Made by a program: the position numbers and the translations under genes. This document shows positions 15,666 to 23,053 of a stretch of DNA of 37,632 nucleotides, in pieces. The DNA is taken from positions 1 through 37,632 of the forward strand of contig CACGED010000012.1 of the NCBI GenBank assembly GCA_902571975.1, given 5' to 3'. This DNA is from an uncultured Pelagibacteraceae bacterium. Lineage in GTDB: Bacteria > Pseudomonadota > Alphaproteobacteria > Pelagibacterales > Pelagibacteraceae. Under the pieces are notes generated by a model. That model was not told where the DNA came from. It did no database searches and saw only the letters and a list, made by a program, of their open reading frames with translations. Numbering within the stretch: the first letter of the stretch is position 1; each line of letters opens with the position of its first letter.

Positions 15666-16841
15666 CTACACAAGATTAGTTGATACCCACTTGTGAAATT
15701 GATGAGTGGGATTATCCATATCAGGAGAAAAATTTCCACCATTATATGAGTTAGAATTGCGGCCTATTTGCATCCGTTGAATAATATCTACATCTTCTTT
15801 TTGAATGTCTTCCCACAACTTATGATTTTGTTTTCTCAATGACTTAAATTTTACAGATTTAGCGGCTTTCTCTCCGACATAATATATCTCCATATGTTCT
15901 AAAGTATTTTCATGATCAATTGGCTCAAGCCAATATGCATAATAGTGGTCTTTATGAATGCCTAACATAACATTAGGAAAGAGAGCAACATACTCTGCAA
16001 TATTCTCTTTATTTTTTGGCCAATTAGGAAAACTTGGAAATTTTTTCTTTCCTTTAAATTCAGGGTTATAATTTGTTGTTCCTTGTCCAGCAAATCGATT
16101 AGGTAAACCCTGAATATGATAGTGATCATCTATTTTAGAATATCCATTTAATCCAGGGTGTATCCATGGCAAATGATAACTCTCACAATAATTCTCGATT
16201 GCAAATTTCCAATTACATTTTGCTTTTAATTTAAAGTATCCAAAATCGTGAGCATGATTAATTAATTTTCTATCTTTAATATTCCAAAATTTAGACCATC
16301 TTTTATCTAAAGGTTTAATATACTCTTCAAATGGTATTTCATTATCGCTAATATTAACAATTATTAAATCAAGCCAGACATAAGACTTTATTTCCTTAAG
16401 ATTACTTTTTGATTTATCAAACTTTGAGGTTTGGTGTTTATTCATTCCTCCAATATGGGGTGTTGCAACTAATTCTCCATCTGATGTATAAGACCAAGAA
16501 TGATAAGGGCATCTTATTACATTTCTTATGTTGCCGGGTTTATCTACGAGCTTTACACCTCTATGACTACATACATTATGAAAAACTTTTATTTTATTTT
16601 TTTTATTTCTAACTATGAGTAGAGGTAGTCCTAAAAGATCAAATGGCTTTACATCTCCTACATTTGGCAATGAACTAGCTGTGCCAATTACTGTCCATTT
16701 ATCCTCAAAAAGTTTTTTTCTTTCTATAAAAGTATATTCTTTGCTTGTATAGCATTCGTTTGGTAGACCGTGTGCTTGGCTGATAGGCTTATTAACAATG
16801 TCTAGTTTTTTCTTTTCTATAATTTTATATATCTCTGACAT
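15666..16841 (-). CDS. Rieske non-heme iron oxygenase, alpha subunit; possible quaternary-amine demethylase
   Basis: Oxygenase component of 391 residues. The Rieske 2Fe-2S ligands are Cys91, His93, Cys111 and His114 (CSHRG and CPYHSW). The mononuclear iron ligands are His223 and His228 in ESYHLPWIH, with Asp350 as the likely third ligand. The bridging residue three before His223 is Glu220, where ring-hydroxylating dioxygenases have Asp. A Glu there is what I recall for choline, carnitine and glycine betaine monooxygenases. Its place between dimethylglycine dehydrogenase and a betaine-type transporter also fits a methylated-amine substrate. No reductase partner gene is in the window. It is coupled to the methyltransferase gene by TAATG at 16841. 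Confidence 0.85.
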   Translation of the reverse strand: MSEIYKIIEKKKLDIVNKPISQAHGLPNECYTSKEYTFIERKKLFEDKWTVIGTASSLPNVGDVKPFDLLGLPLLIVRNKKNKIKVFHNVCSHRGVKLVDKPGNIRNVIRCPYHSWSYTSDGELVATPHIGGMNKHQTSKFDKSKSNLKEIKSYVWLDLIIVNISDNEIPFEEYIKPLDKRWSKFWNIKDRKLINHAHDFGYFKLKAKCNWKFAIENYCESYHLPWIHPGLNGYSKIDDHYHIQGLPNRFAGQGTTNYNPEFKGKKKFPSFPNWPKNKENIAEYVALFPNVMLGIHKDHYYAYWLEPIDHENTLEHMEIYYVGEKAAKSVKFKSLRKQNHKLWEDIQKEDVDIIQRMQIGRNSNSYNGGNFSPDMDNPTHQFHKWVSTNLV

Positions 16842-17470
16842 TATTTAGTCACTTCATATAGACCTAACCAAGCATTAACATCCTTGCTTGCTATATAATC
16901 TGACTTAAAAAATTCTATTTCTTTCCACTTTTTTTCTTCAGTTAATTTTTGAATTTTTTTATCAAAACCATACTCTTCATGAATACCTTCATTTATTGTA
17001 AAACAAATAAGACCATTATTTTTTGTAATCCGTATGAATTCATCAAGCGCTGGGGGTTTCACATGACCAAAAGTAAATGTTCCCACACACATTAATGCAT
17101 CATAATCATTATCTTTTTCATTGATTGGTTTATTTAAATCTACTTTATCTAATTTTTTATAAAGATTGTTTGGAACCAAATCTAAAAGTTTTTGTGATAA
17201 ATCAGCACCATAAAAGTCTGAAAAACCATACTTTTTAAGCTCTAAACCGACTAAGCCCGTGCCACATCCTGCATCATAAATTTTTACATTTCTGTTTTTT
17301 TGATATTTTGCAAATACTTCTGCTGTTTCTTTAGGACCTGTATAATTCCAATCAAGCATGTCTTTGTCATATTTATTGTTTAGTCCCCACTCATCATAGA
17401 ATTCCATAACCTCTTTTGTCTCTTTAAGTTTATAAATTGGTACTTTGTTGCCAACATCTTTCTGAGCCAT
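16841..17470 (-). CDS. Class I SAM-dependent methyltransferase
   Basis: Rossmann-fold methyltransferase of 209 residues. Motif I is IYDAGCGTGLVGLEL (about residues 64-78), followed by an acidic residue in GADLS (motif II, about 91-95). YDALMCVGTFTFGHV is motif IV. A helical N-terminal cap includes KETKEVMEFYDEWG. Sequence resembles METTL27/WBSCR27-like proteins more than RNA methyltransferases. It is the first gene of the long minus-strand train and is divergent from the betaine-type binding protein gene across 143 bases. Substrate unknown; small-molecule N- or O-methylation is a fair guess. Confidence 0.88.
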   Translation of the reverse strand: MAQKDVGNKVPIYKLKETKEVMEFYDEWGLNNKYDKDMLDWNYTGPKETAEVFAKYQKNRNVKIYDAGCGTGLVGLELKKYGFSDFYGADLSQKLLDLVPNNLYKKLDKVDLNKPINEKDNDYDALMCVGTFTFGHVKPPALDEFIRITKNNGLICFTINEGIHEEYGFDKKIQKLTEEKKWKEIEFFKSDYIASKDVNAWLGLYEVTK

Positions 17471-17528
17471 AAAATTTAATATTTTTTTAACAATTTATTT
17501 ATAAACATGCAGCGTATAAAGACAATTT

Positions 17529-17546
17529 TCACACAACTGTGAGTTG
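17529..17546. promoter_or_regulatory. Overlapping inverted repeats in the divergent spacer (candidate operator)
   Basis: The 143-base spacer between the divergent methyltransferase and binding-protein genes holds two overlapping palindromes: TCACA-CAAC-TGTGA (17529-17542) and CAACT-GTG-AGTTG (17534-17546). They have different centres, so either a regulator site or an RNA hairpin with two alternative pairings is possible. The rest of the spacer is plain A/T-rich sequence. I could not find a convincing -35/-10 pair with correct spacing for the plus-strand gene. Weak evidence. Confidence 0.35.
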
Positions 17547-17613
17547 AAACAGGTTTGCAATTTATCTCTCTATATGTTCTGATGAATTATAATTAATTAA
17601 TTAGGAGATAATA

Positions 17614-18624
17614 ATGAAATTAAAAAGAATATTACTTTCTGCATTATTTGTTTTAGGTGTTACATCGTACGGTAACGTTGCTAATGCAAAATGCGGAGAC
17701 ATTACTATTGCTAATATGAACTGGGCTTCTGCAAATTTTATGGCTGAAGTTGATAAAGTTATATTAGAAGAAGGTTATGGATGTAATGTTGAGCTTGTAC
17801 CAGGTTCAACTATGCCTACTTTTACATCAATGCAAGAAAAAGGTGAGCCAGATATAGCTCCTGAGTTTTGGGCAAATGCAGCAAAAGTTGAGTTAGAAGC
17901 TGCTGTAGCTGAAGGAAAACTTCACTCAATAAATAAAGCGCCAATTACTGGTTTAGGTGAAGGTTGGTGGGTACTGCCAGCAACTTTAGAGAAGCATCCA
18001 GAACTTACAACTGCAGATGCAATTTTAGAAAGACCTGATCTATTTCCGCACCCAGAAGATCCATCAAAAGGTGGATTTCATATTTGCCCTCCAGGATGGA
18101 ACTGTGAACTAAGTAACAGAAATCATTTTAGAGCTTGGGGAATGGAAGCAAAAGGTTGGGCTATAGTAGAAACTGGATCAGCAGCAGGTCTTGATGGTTC
18201 AATCGCTAAAGCTGCTGAAAGAGGTGAAAACTGGTTTGGTTACTACTGGTCTCCAACAGCTATTATTGGAAAATACAATATGCAAGCTGTAGATATGGGT
18301 GAATACGCTGGTAAGGATAACTGGGATAACTGTTTATCGAAACCAGAGCAAGAATGTGCTAATCCTTTAAAATCTTCATGGGTTAAGTCTGAAGTTTATA
18401 GTGTTGCAACTGACAACTACAAAAAAACTGCTGGAAAAGAAGGTATGAGTTATCTTGAAAAAAGAACTTACCCAGGTCCAGTTATGAATGGTATGTTAGT
18501 TTGGATGGGTGAAAACCAAGCTGAAGGTGCAGATGCTGCAATTGAATTCTTGAAATCACACGAGGACGTTTGGACTAAGTGGGTATCAAGCTCAGCTGCA
18601 AAAAAAATCAAAAAAGCACTATAA
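17614..18624 (+). CDS. opuAC: Glycine betaine-type ABC transporter substrate-binding protein (OpuAC/ProX family)
   Basis: Periplasmic receptor for glycine betaine and related methylated compounds. It has 336 residues with a signal peptide ending at about residue 25 (NVANA). The mature protein opens ITIANMNWASANFM, typical of OpuAC. Many Trp and Tyr residues (for example GEGWWVLP and WFGYYWSP) could form the aromatic cage that holds a quaternary ammonium. Two Cys pairs (ICPPGWNC and NCLSKPEQEC) may form disulfides. A strong AGGAG at 17603-17607, six bases before the ATG, sets the start and suggests high expression. A hairpin at 18639-18665 separates it from the permease gene. Published work on SAR11 describes a multi-substrate betaine receptor of this family. 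Confidence 0.92.
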   Translation: MKLKRILLSALFVLGVTSYGNVANAKCGDITIANMNWASANFMAEVDKVILEEGYGCNVELVPGSTMPTFTSMQEKGEPDIAPEFWANAAKVELEAAVAEGKLHSINKAPITGLGEGWWVLPATLEKHPELTTADAILERPDLFPHPEDPSKGGFHICPPGWNCELSNRNHFRAWGMEAKGWAIVETGSAAGLDGSIAKAAERGENWFGYYWSPTAIIGKYNMQAVDMGEYAGKDNWDNCLSKPEQECANPLKSSWVKSEVYSVATDNYKKTAGKEGMSYLEKRTYPGPVMNGMLVWMGENQAEGADAAIEFLKSHEDVWTKWVSSSAAKKIKKAL

Positions 18625-18638
18625 TTAGTGTAAATATT

Positions 18639-18665
18639 ACTGAACCCGTTATAAACGGGTTCAGT
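18639..18665 (+). terminator. Intercistronic hairpin after the binding-protein gene
   Basis: A perfect 11-base stem, ACTGAACCCGT (18639-18649) with ACGGGTTCAGT (18655-18665), and a 5-base loop, followed by T then an A-run. It lies 14 bases after the binding-protein stop and 7 bases before the permease ATG. A partial terminator or a 3'-end-stabilising hairpin would give more binding protein than permease, the usual ratio in ABC uptake systems. A U-run is lacking, so stabilisation or attenuation is more likely than full termination. Confidence 0.75.
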
Positions 18666-18672
18666 TAAAAAA

Positions 18673-19557
18673 ATGGATTTCTTAAACTCGATACCTGTAA
18701 TGGATAGAACAGCTCTTAGGGAGCTGAAAAAAGGTATTGATTTGAGCTTTAAAGAATTTTCAAGAGCTTATGGAGATGGAATAGAAAGTTTTTTTGATCC
18801 ACTACTCTATTTTTTAATTTGGTTAGAAAAGTTATTAGTAAATAGTCCTTGGCCTTTAGTCATAGGAGCATTTGCTCTGTTGGCTTGGATTGGTTCTAGA
18901 AGTATTAAATTAGTTATAGGAACAATAGTTTGCTTCATTGTAATTGGTTACTTTGGAATGTGGAAAAATTGTATGGCAACAGTTGCTATAATTTCTGTTT
19001 CTACACTTGTTTGTATTGTGGTTGGAATACCAATCGGAGTATTAATGTCCAAATCAAGAAGAGCAGAAAAAACTATTCTACCCGTATTGGACATGATGCA
19101 AACAATACCAAGTTTTGTTTATCTTATTCCAATAATTATGCTTTTGGGTATAGGAAAAGTGCCCGGACTATTAGCAGTATGTATATATGCCCTACCACCA
19201 GTTGTTAGATTGACAAACCTTGGAATAAGAGAAGTCGATAAAGAAACACTAGAGGCAAGCGAGGCATTTGGTGCAACTCCAATGCAAAAACTTAAATCTG
19301 TACAAATTCCCTTGTCCTTACCAACAATATTTGCCGGAATAAACCAAACAATTATGATGGCTTTGGCTATGGTGGTAATAGCATCGATGATCGGAGTAAA
19401 AGGTCTTGGAGTACCTATTTTACAAGCTATTTCAAATCAGTATTTAGCGCTTGGAATGATGAACGGTCTAGCAATTGTAGCTTTAGCAATTATCTTTGAC
19501 AGGGTTACTCAGAAGTATGGTGAGAGAATTCAAAAGCACAGAGGTCAGAAAAAATAG
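18673..19557 (+). CDS. proW: Glycine betaine-type ABC transporter permease (ProW/OpuAB family)
   Basis: Inner-membrane channel subunit of 294 residues. A roughly 55-residue N-terminal extension precedes the membrane part. Hydrophobic segments lie at about residues 55-75, 78-98, 101-125, 140-165, 175-185 and near 230-275. The EAA loop EASEAFGATPMQKLKSVQIP (about residues 195-214) would contact the ATPase. The QTIPSFVYLIP segment is typical of ProW. The partner ATPase (ProV/OpuAA) is not found on either side; the next gene is MetF-like. The ATPase must be encoded elsewhere or shared. Confidence 0.93.
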   Translation: MDFLNSIPVMDRTALRELKKGIDLSFKEFSRAYGDGIESFFDPLLYFLIWLEKLLVNSPWPLVIGAFALLAWIGSRSIKLVIGTIVCFIVIGYFGMWKNCMATVAIISVSTLVCIVVGIPIGVLMSKSRRAEKTILPVLDMMQTIPSFVYLIPIIMLLGIGKVPGLLAVCIYALPPVVRLTNLGIREVDKETLEASEAFGATPMQKLKSVQIPLSLPTIFAGINQTIMMALAMVVIASMIGVKGLGVPILQAISNQYLALGMMNGLAIVALAIIFDRVTQKYGERIQKHRGQKK

Positions 19558-19619
19558 CCCTGACATTTTAGCTTACGATTTTTCTAGACAGACATTTTAA
19601 AATAAATAATTATCCAATA

Positions 19620-20348
19620 ATGAATTTTTCATTAGAAATTGGACCTCACACAGATCTTGATACTTTACCTGAAGTTAAAGATGTTTACGTGACTATGCTA
19701 CCTGGAGGAGATTATAAAGAGACTGCAGATAAGTCTGGTGATTTGGTTAAAAAAGGTTTTAATCCAGTGCCTCACTTCCCAGCTAGATCAATAAATAATG
19801 AAGATGAACTTAAAGACTACATCTCGAGATGTAAAGATTTAGGCGTAAAACAGATATTGGCTATAGGCGGAAGTAGAGACCCAGTTGGAAAATTTGACAG
19901 CTCATATCAAATATTAGAGACAGGATTATTTGATGGAATTAAGATTGGAATTGCTGGACATCCAGAGGGTAGTCCTGATATATCCGATTCAGAATTAGAA
20001 AAAGCAATGATAGATAAAAAGCCTTATGCTGATTATATAGTAACTCAATGGTTATTAGACTCTCAGCCTATCGTTGATTTCATTTCTAAGCAAACAATAC
20101 CAGTTCATGTTGGAATAACTGGGCCCATGAAAATTTCAAGCTTGATAAAGTTTGCAAATATTGTTGGTGCAAAAAATTCCATTAATTTTCTTAAATCTAA
20201 TTTTAGTAAGGCATTAGATTTATTGAAACCTAAAGACCCTAATGATCTAATTGGGAAAGTTAAATCGCATACTGATTATTTTCACATTTATACATTCGGC
20301 GGCTTGAAGGAAACAAACAAGTGGTTGAAGGAGAATAACTATGTCTAA
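19620..20348 (+). CDS. Short methylenetetrahydrofolate reductase-like protein
   Basis: MetF-related TIM-barrel protein of 242 residues, about 50 shorter than ordinary MetF. Landmarks that line up with MetF are the N-terminal VTMLPGGDY region, the middle strand LGVKQILAIGGSRDP (about residues 79-93), GIAGHPEGSPD (near 120), and TQWLLDSQPIVDF (near 141). The last is where MetF reads TQxxFD. FAD-binding residues cannot be verified by eye. It overlaps the next gene by eight bases, so it is translationally coupled to the DmdA/GcvT-like demethylase. A role in reducing or oxidising the folate C1 unit released or accepted by that enzyme is inferred. Confidence 0.78.
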   Translation: MNFSLEIGPHTDLDTLPEVKDVYVTMLPGGDYKETADKSGDLVKKGFNPVPHFPARSINNEDELKDYISRCKDLGVKQILAIGGSRDPVGKFDSSYQILETGLFDGIKIGIAGHPEGSPDISDSELEKAMIDKKPYADYIVTQWLLDSQPIVDFISKQTIPVHVGITGPMKISSLIKFANIVGAKNSINFLKSNFSKALDLLKPKDPNDLIGKVKSHTDYFHIYTFGGLKETNKWLKENNYV

Positions 20349-21699
20349 TGAATTTGACTATAGTAAACTAAGACACGTAACATCAGTAGATCAATCTGAT
20401 AGAAAAGTGCCTTATAATTTAAGACAAAGTGGACCAACAAAAGTTGAAATGTTAATTTCAACACGTGTAAGAAAATCACCTTATTGGCATTTGTCAATGA
20501 AAGCGGGCTGTTGGAGAGCAACTGTATACAATCGTATTTATCATCCAAGAGGATATGTAAAACCAGAAGATGGTGGTGCAATGGTTGAATATGATGCAAT
20601 CGTAAATCATGTAACAATGTGGAACGTAGCTGTTGAAAGACAAATTAGAGTAAAGGGTCCAGATGCAGAAAAATTTGTTGATTATGTAATTACAAGAGAT
20701 GCTACAAAAATTTCGCCAATGAGAGCAAGATATGTAATTCTTTGTAATGCGTATGGCGGAGTATTAAATGATCCTATTCTTTTAAGAATATCAAAAGATG
20801 AGTTTTGGTTTAGTTTATCTGATAGCGATATAGGTCTTTATTTACAAGGCGTAAACGCTGACGAAAGATTTAATGTAGAAATTGATGAAATAGATGTAAG
20901 TCCTGTTCAAATACAAGGACCAAAATCTAAAGCATTAATGAAGGATTTATGTGGAGATCAAGTAGATTTTGACAATATGCCGTTCTACGGTTTAGCAGAA
21001 GCTAAAATTGGTGGAAGAAGTTGTGTGATATCTCAATCAGGATTTTCAGGTGAAGCTGGATACGAAATTTATTTAAGAGAATGTACTTTATATGCTGAGG
21101 ATATGTGGAATGCTGTTCTTGAAGCAGGAAAAAAACATAGTCTTATGGTAATTGCACCTGCACACCATAGAAGAATTCAAGCTGGAATTCTTTCTTGGGG
21201 TCAAGATATGGACAATCAACATAATCCTTTCCAATGTAACTTAGGTTATCAAGTTTCGTTATCTGGAAAAGGAGAATGGGATAAGAAGTCAGACTATGTA
21301 GGTAAAAAAGCTCTTGAAAAAATGAAAGCTGATTTAAAAGCAGGTCATAAACCATACAAACTTCAATTAGTTGGTCTAGAATTAGGTGGAAAACCAATTG
21401 AAGAGTATGCGCCTGATTTTTGGTTGATTTCTGATGAAGGTGGTGGAGAACCTATAGGTTTTGTTACTTCCCCTTGGTATCACCCTGAAAAAAAACAAAA
21501 TATAGCCATGGGTTATGTTCCGTTTGATGGAACATTAAACGCTAATGGGTTTCCAAAAGGAAAAGTCGGAACTAAGTTTAAGGTACACTTACCTGAAAAA
21601 TATTCTGAAACTCCAGGCAAACCTGTTGATGCTGTAGTGGTAGATATACCATTTAAAGAATCTTACAACGCTAATACAAGAGAAGTTGTAAAAGGTTAA
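20341..21699 (+). CDS. GcvT/DmdA-superfamily folate-dependent demethylase, substrate unknown
   Basis: Predicted THF-dependent methyl- or aminomethyltransferase of 452 residues. Pieces that match my memory of DmdA and relatives are TVYNRIYHP (near 61-69), VERQIRVKGPDAEKF (98-112), GGVLNDPILLRI (139-150), SLSDSDIGLYLQGV, and DVSPVQIQGPKSKAL. Asp144 sits where GcvT and DmdA place the folate-binding Asp. It is about 80 residues longer than SAR11 DmdA (about 370), with an N-terminal extension and a C-terminal tail that recalls the O-demethylases LigM/DesA. It is not canonical DmdA. Coupling to a MetF-like gene and position after a betaine-type transporter suggest a methylated osmolyte as substrate. 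A terminator hairpin follows. Confidence 0.82.
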   Translation: MSNEFDYSKLRHVTSVDQSDRKVPYNLRQSGPTKVEMLISTRVRKSPYWHLSMKAGCWRATVYNRIYHPRGYVKPEDGGAMVEYDAIVNHVTMWNVAVERQIRVKGPDAEKFVDYVITRDATKISPMRARYVILCNAYGGVLNDPILLRISKDEFWFSLSDSDIGLYLQGVNADERFNVEIDEIDVSPVQIQGPKSKALMKDLCGDQVDFDNMPFYGLAEAKIGGRSCVISQSGFSGEAGYEIYLRECTLYAEDMWNAVLEAGKKHSLMVIAPAHHRRIQAGILSWGQDMDNQHNPFQCNLGYQVSLSGKGEWDKKSDYVGKKALEKMKADLKAGHKPYKLQLVGLELGGKPIEEYAPDFWLISDEGGGEPIGFVTSPWYHPEKKQNIAMGYVPFDGTLNANGFPKGKVGTKFKVHLPEKYSETPGKPVDAVVVDIPFKESYNANTREVVKG

Positions 21700-21708
21700 A
21701 TAATTGAG

Positions 21709-21729
21709 GGGAGGAGTTTAGCTCCTCCC
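21709..21729 (+). terminator. Terminator hairpin after the GcvT/DmdA-like gene
   Basis: Stem GGGAGGAG (21709-21716) with CTCCTCCC (21722-21729) and a five-base loop; a G-U pair at 21708/21730 can extend it. It is by far the most GC-rich spot in the neighbourhood. The following bases are TAATTATAATG, a weak U-tract, with the next ORF's ATG only eight bases after the stem. Read-through is therefore likely to be part of the design. Confidence 0.75.
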
Positions 21730-21737
21730 TAATTATA

Positions 21738-22284
21738 ATGTTCGCACAATTTTTAGAAATTTTTTTTAAATCACTAAAATTAGATAAAAGCTTATACAGA
21801 GACAATAAATACTTTGGTGAGGCAGCAATCTATTTTGCTGGTCTTGTCATGATACTTGATGGTGTTGCTGGAGCAGTAGCGGCAAATTCAATTGTAAGAA
21901 CCTCTATTGGTATCTCTGGTTTGACAGCTCTATTAACATGGTTTGTTTGGGCTATTTTTATTTTTGTAATTGGAGTAAAAATTTTTCCAGATAAAGGGAG
22001 TAAAGTTCCTTTTAAAAAAGATTTTGATAGCTGTGGGATACGCTCATGCACCAGGTTTAATTAGATTTTTTGCTGTAACACCTGACTTAGTTCTGCCAAT
22101 TATTTTCCTTACTCAATTTTGGATTTTTGCATCTCTTATAATTTCAACCAAACAAATTTTGAATTTAAAATCTAATTTGAAATCATTTGGAATAGTATTT
22201 TTATCTTTTCTAATAATAGCTTTTCTATCTATAACATTCATAATTAATAGAATGAATTCAATTCCAATTAGTAATATTAGCTAA
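21738..22284 (+). pseudogene. YIP1-like membrane protein split by a +1 frameshift
   Basis: Two adjacent frames read as one protein. The first (21738-22064) has an amphipathic start, then hydrophobic segments with GLVMILDGVAGAVA, and ends in an unconvincing tail after KVPFKK. The second frame, open from 22021 and without an ATG at its head (only TTG at 22024), continues with ILIAVGYAHAPGLIRFF, further hydrophobic segments and a stop at 22284. Removing one A from the A6 run at 22014-22019 joins them into a single 181-residue protein with five or so membrane segments, the size and look of YIP1-domain proteins. It could be a sequencing or assembly error, a recent mutation, or slippage-dependent expression. 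Confidence 0.75.
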
Positions 22285-22448
22285 AAAGGAAAAACAGTTT
22301 TAGATGTTCTGCAGGATTTACATATTTTAAAGCCAGTAAGGAATAAATTTTGAGTTACACTTTCATCTTCTTTTTTACACTCTTCACAAATATCATTTAA
22401 ATCTGTTTCTAAATTCTTATTTAACTCTGGATTAAATTCTTTAGTCAT
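22281..22448 (-). CDS. 55-residue double-CxxC protein
   Basis: Small ORF filling the gap between the YIP1-like gene and the DUF3726 gene. The ATG at 22448 overlaps the DUF3726 stop by eight bases, and its TAG overlaps the convergent YIP1-like stop by three. The product has CEEC (Cys21, Cys24) and CKSC (Cys43, Cys46), the pattern of a single zinc ribbon, with an acidic N-terminal half and a basic C-terminus. It is too short for routine gene calling but fits the operon perfectly. Function unknown; likely a metal-binding partner of its operon mates. Confidence 0.68.
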   Translation of the reverse strand: MTKEFNPELNKNLETDLNDICEECKKEDESVTQNLFLTGFKICKSCRTSKTVFPF

Positions 22449-23049
22449 TATCTGTTAATCCAGCTCCTGCTGTTCGTTCTCTCGATTTATCACTTTCATC
22501 GACGTAAGTTTTTAGCGATAAATTATATATTTCAGACCAATCATCTTCGGTAAAACTGTTCTTATTATCTAAAAATTTTAAGTTAATTTTATCTGATTTT
22601 TCCAATACGTCTCCTGTTAGATAGTTTGAATAAATAGACTCGTTAAAATTAAATAAAAATTCTTTATCATCCATCTTTAAAAAAATTCTCTTACCAATAA
22701 TTTCTGAAGTTCTGCTTACAAATGATAAAAATATAAGTGGAAAAGCAATCTTATTTATTTCAATTTCATTGAATTTAGATATTGATGAAGATTGATCAAA
22801 AAAATTTAATCCAGATAATATAGGACAATAAAAGGTCTTTGGAGTATTTGAGGTCGATATTTCATCTATATTTTCAAAATTACTGATTTTATAAATTTTG
22901 AAGTATTGGTTTAAATTTTTAAGACCTGGTAGACCAAACATTTCTAGTAATCGAATATTTTTTCCGACTTCCTCAGATATTCCCCAAGAAAAGCCAACAG
23001 CTTTAGATGCTTTTTTTGTAGTTACTTCTATTTCACTAAAGCTTCTCAT
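22441..23049 (-). CDS. DUF3726 family protein
   Basis: Conserved alphaproteobacterial protein of 202 residues without known activity. The N-terminus EIEVTTKKASKAVGFSWGISEEVGKNIRLLE is what I recall for DUF3726, where a domain of about 200 residues is usual. The C-terminal third has WSEIYNLSLKTYVDESDKSR followed by a Gly-rich end. No signal peptide or membrane segment. It lies four bases after the 551-residue unknown gene and overlaps the small CxxC gene, so it belongs to the four-gene cassette starting at 25677. No reaction can be proposed from sequence. Confidence 0.8.
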   Translation of the reverse strand: MRSFSEIEVTTKKASKAVGFSWGISEEVGKNIRLLEMFGLPGLKNLNQYFKIYKISNFENIDEISTSNTPKTFYCPILSGLNFFDQSSSISKFNEIEINKIAFPLIFLSFVSRTSEIIGKRIFLKMDDKEFLFNFNESIYSNYLTGDVLEKSDKINLKFLDNKNSFTEDDWSEIYNLSLKTYVDESDKSRERTAGAGLTDND

Positions 23050-23053
23050 TTAT

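Noticed and set aside
17471..17613. Glycine or SAM riboswitch upstream of the betaine-type receptor
   Set aside because: SAR11 uses such elements, but I could not match the conserved cores of the glycine or SAM-V class here; only two small overlapping inverted repeats are visible.
20341..21699. Canonical DMSP demethylase DmdA
   Set aside because: It shares DmdA-like segments, but at 452 residues it is about 80 longer than SAR11 DmdA and has a different C-terminal tail; I kept it as a superfamily member of unknown substrate.
22024..22284. Independent 86-residue membrane protein gene
   Set aside because: Its first codon is TTG inside a frame that stays open upstream and joins the preceding frame through an A-run; it is better explained as the second half of one frameshifted gene.
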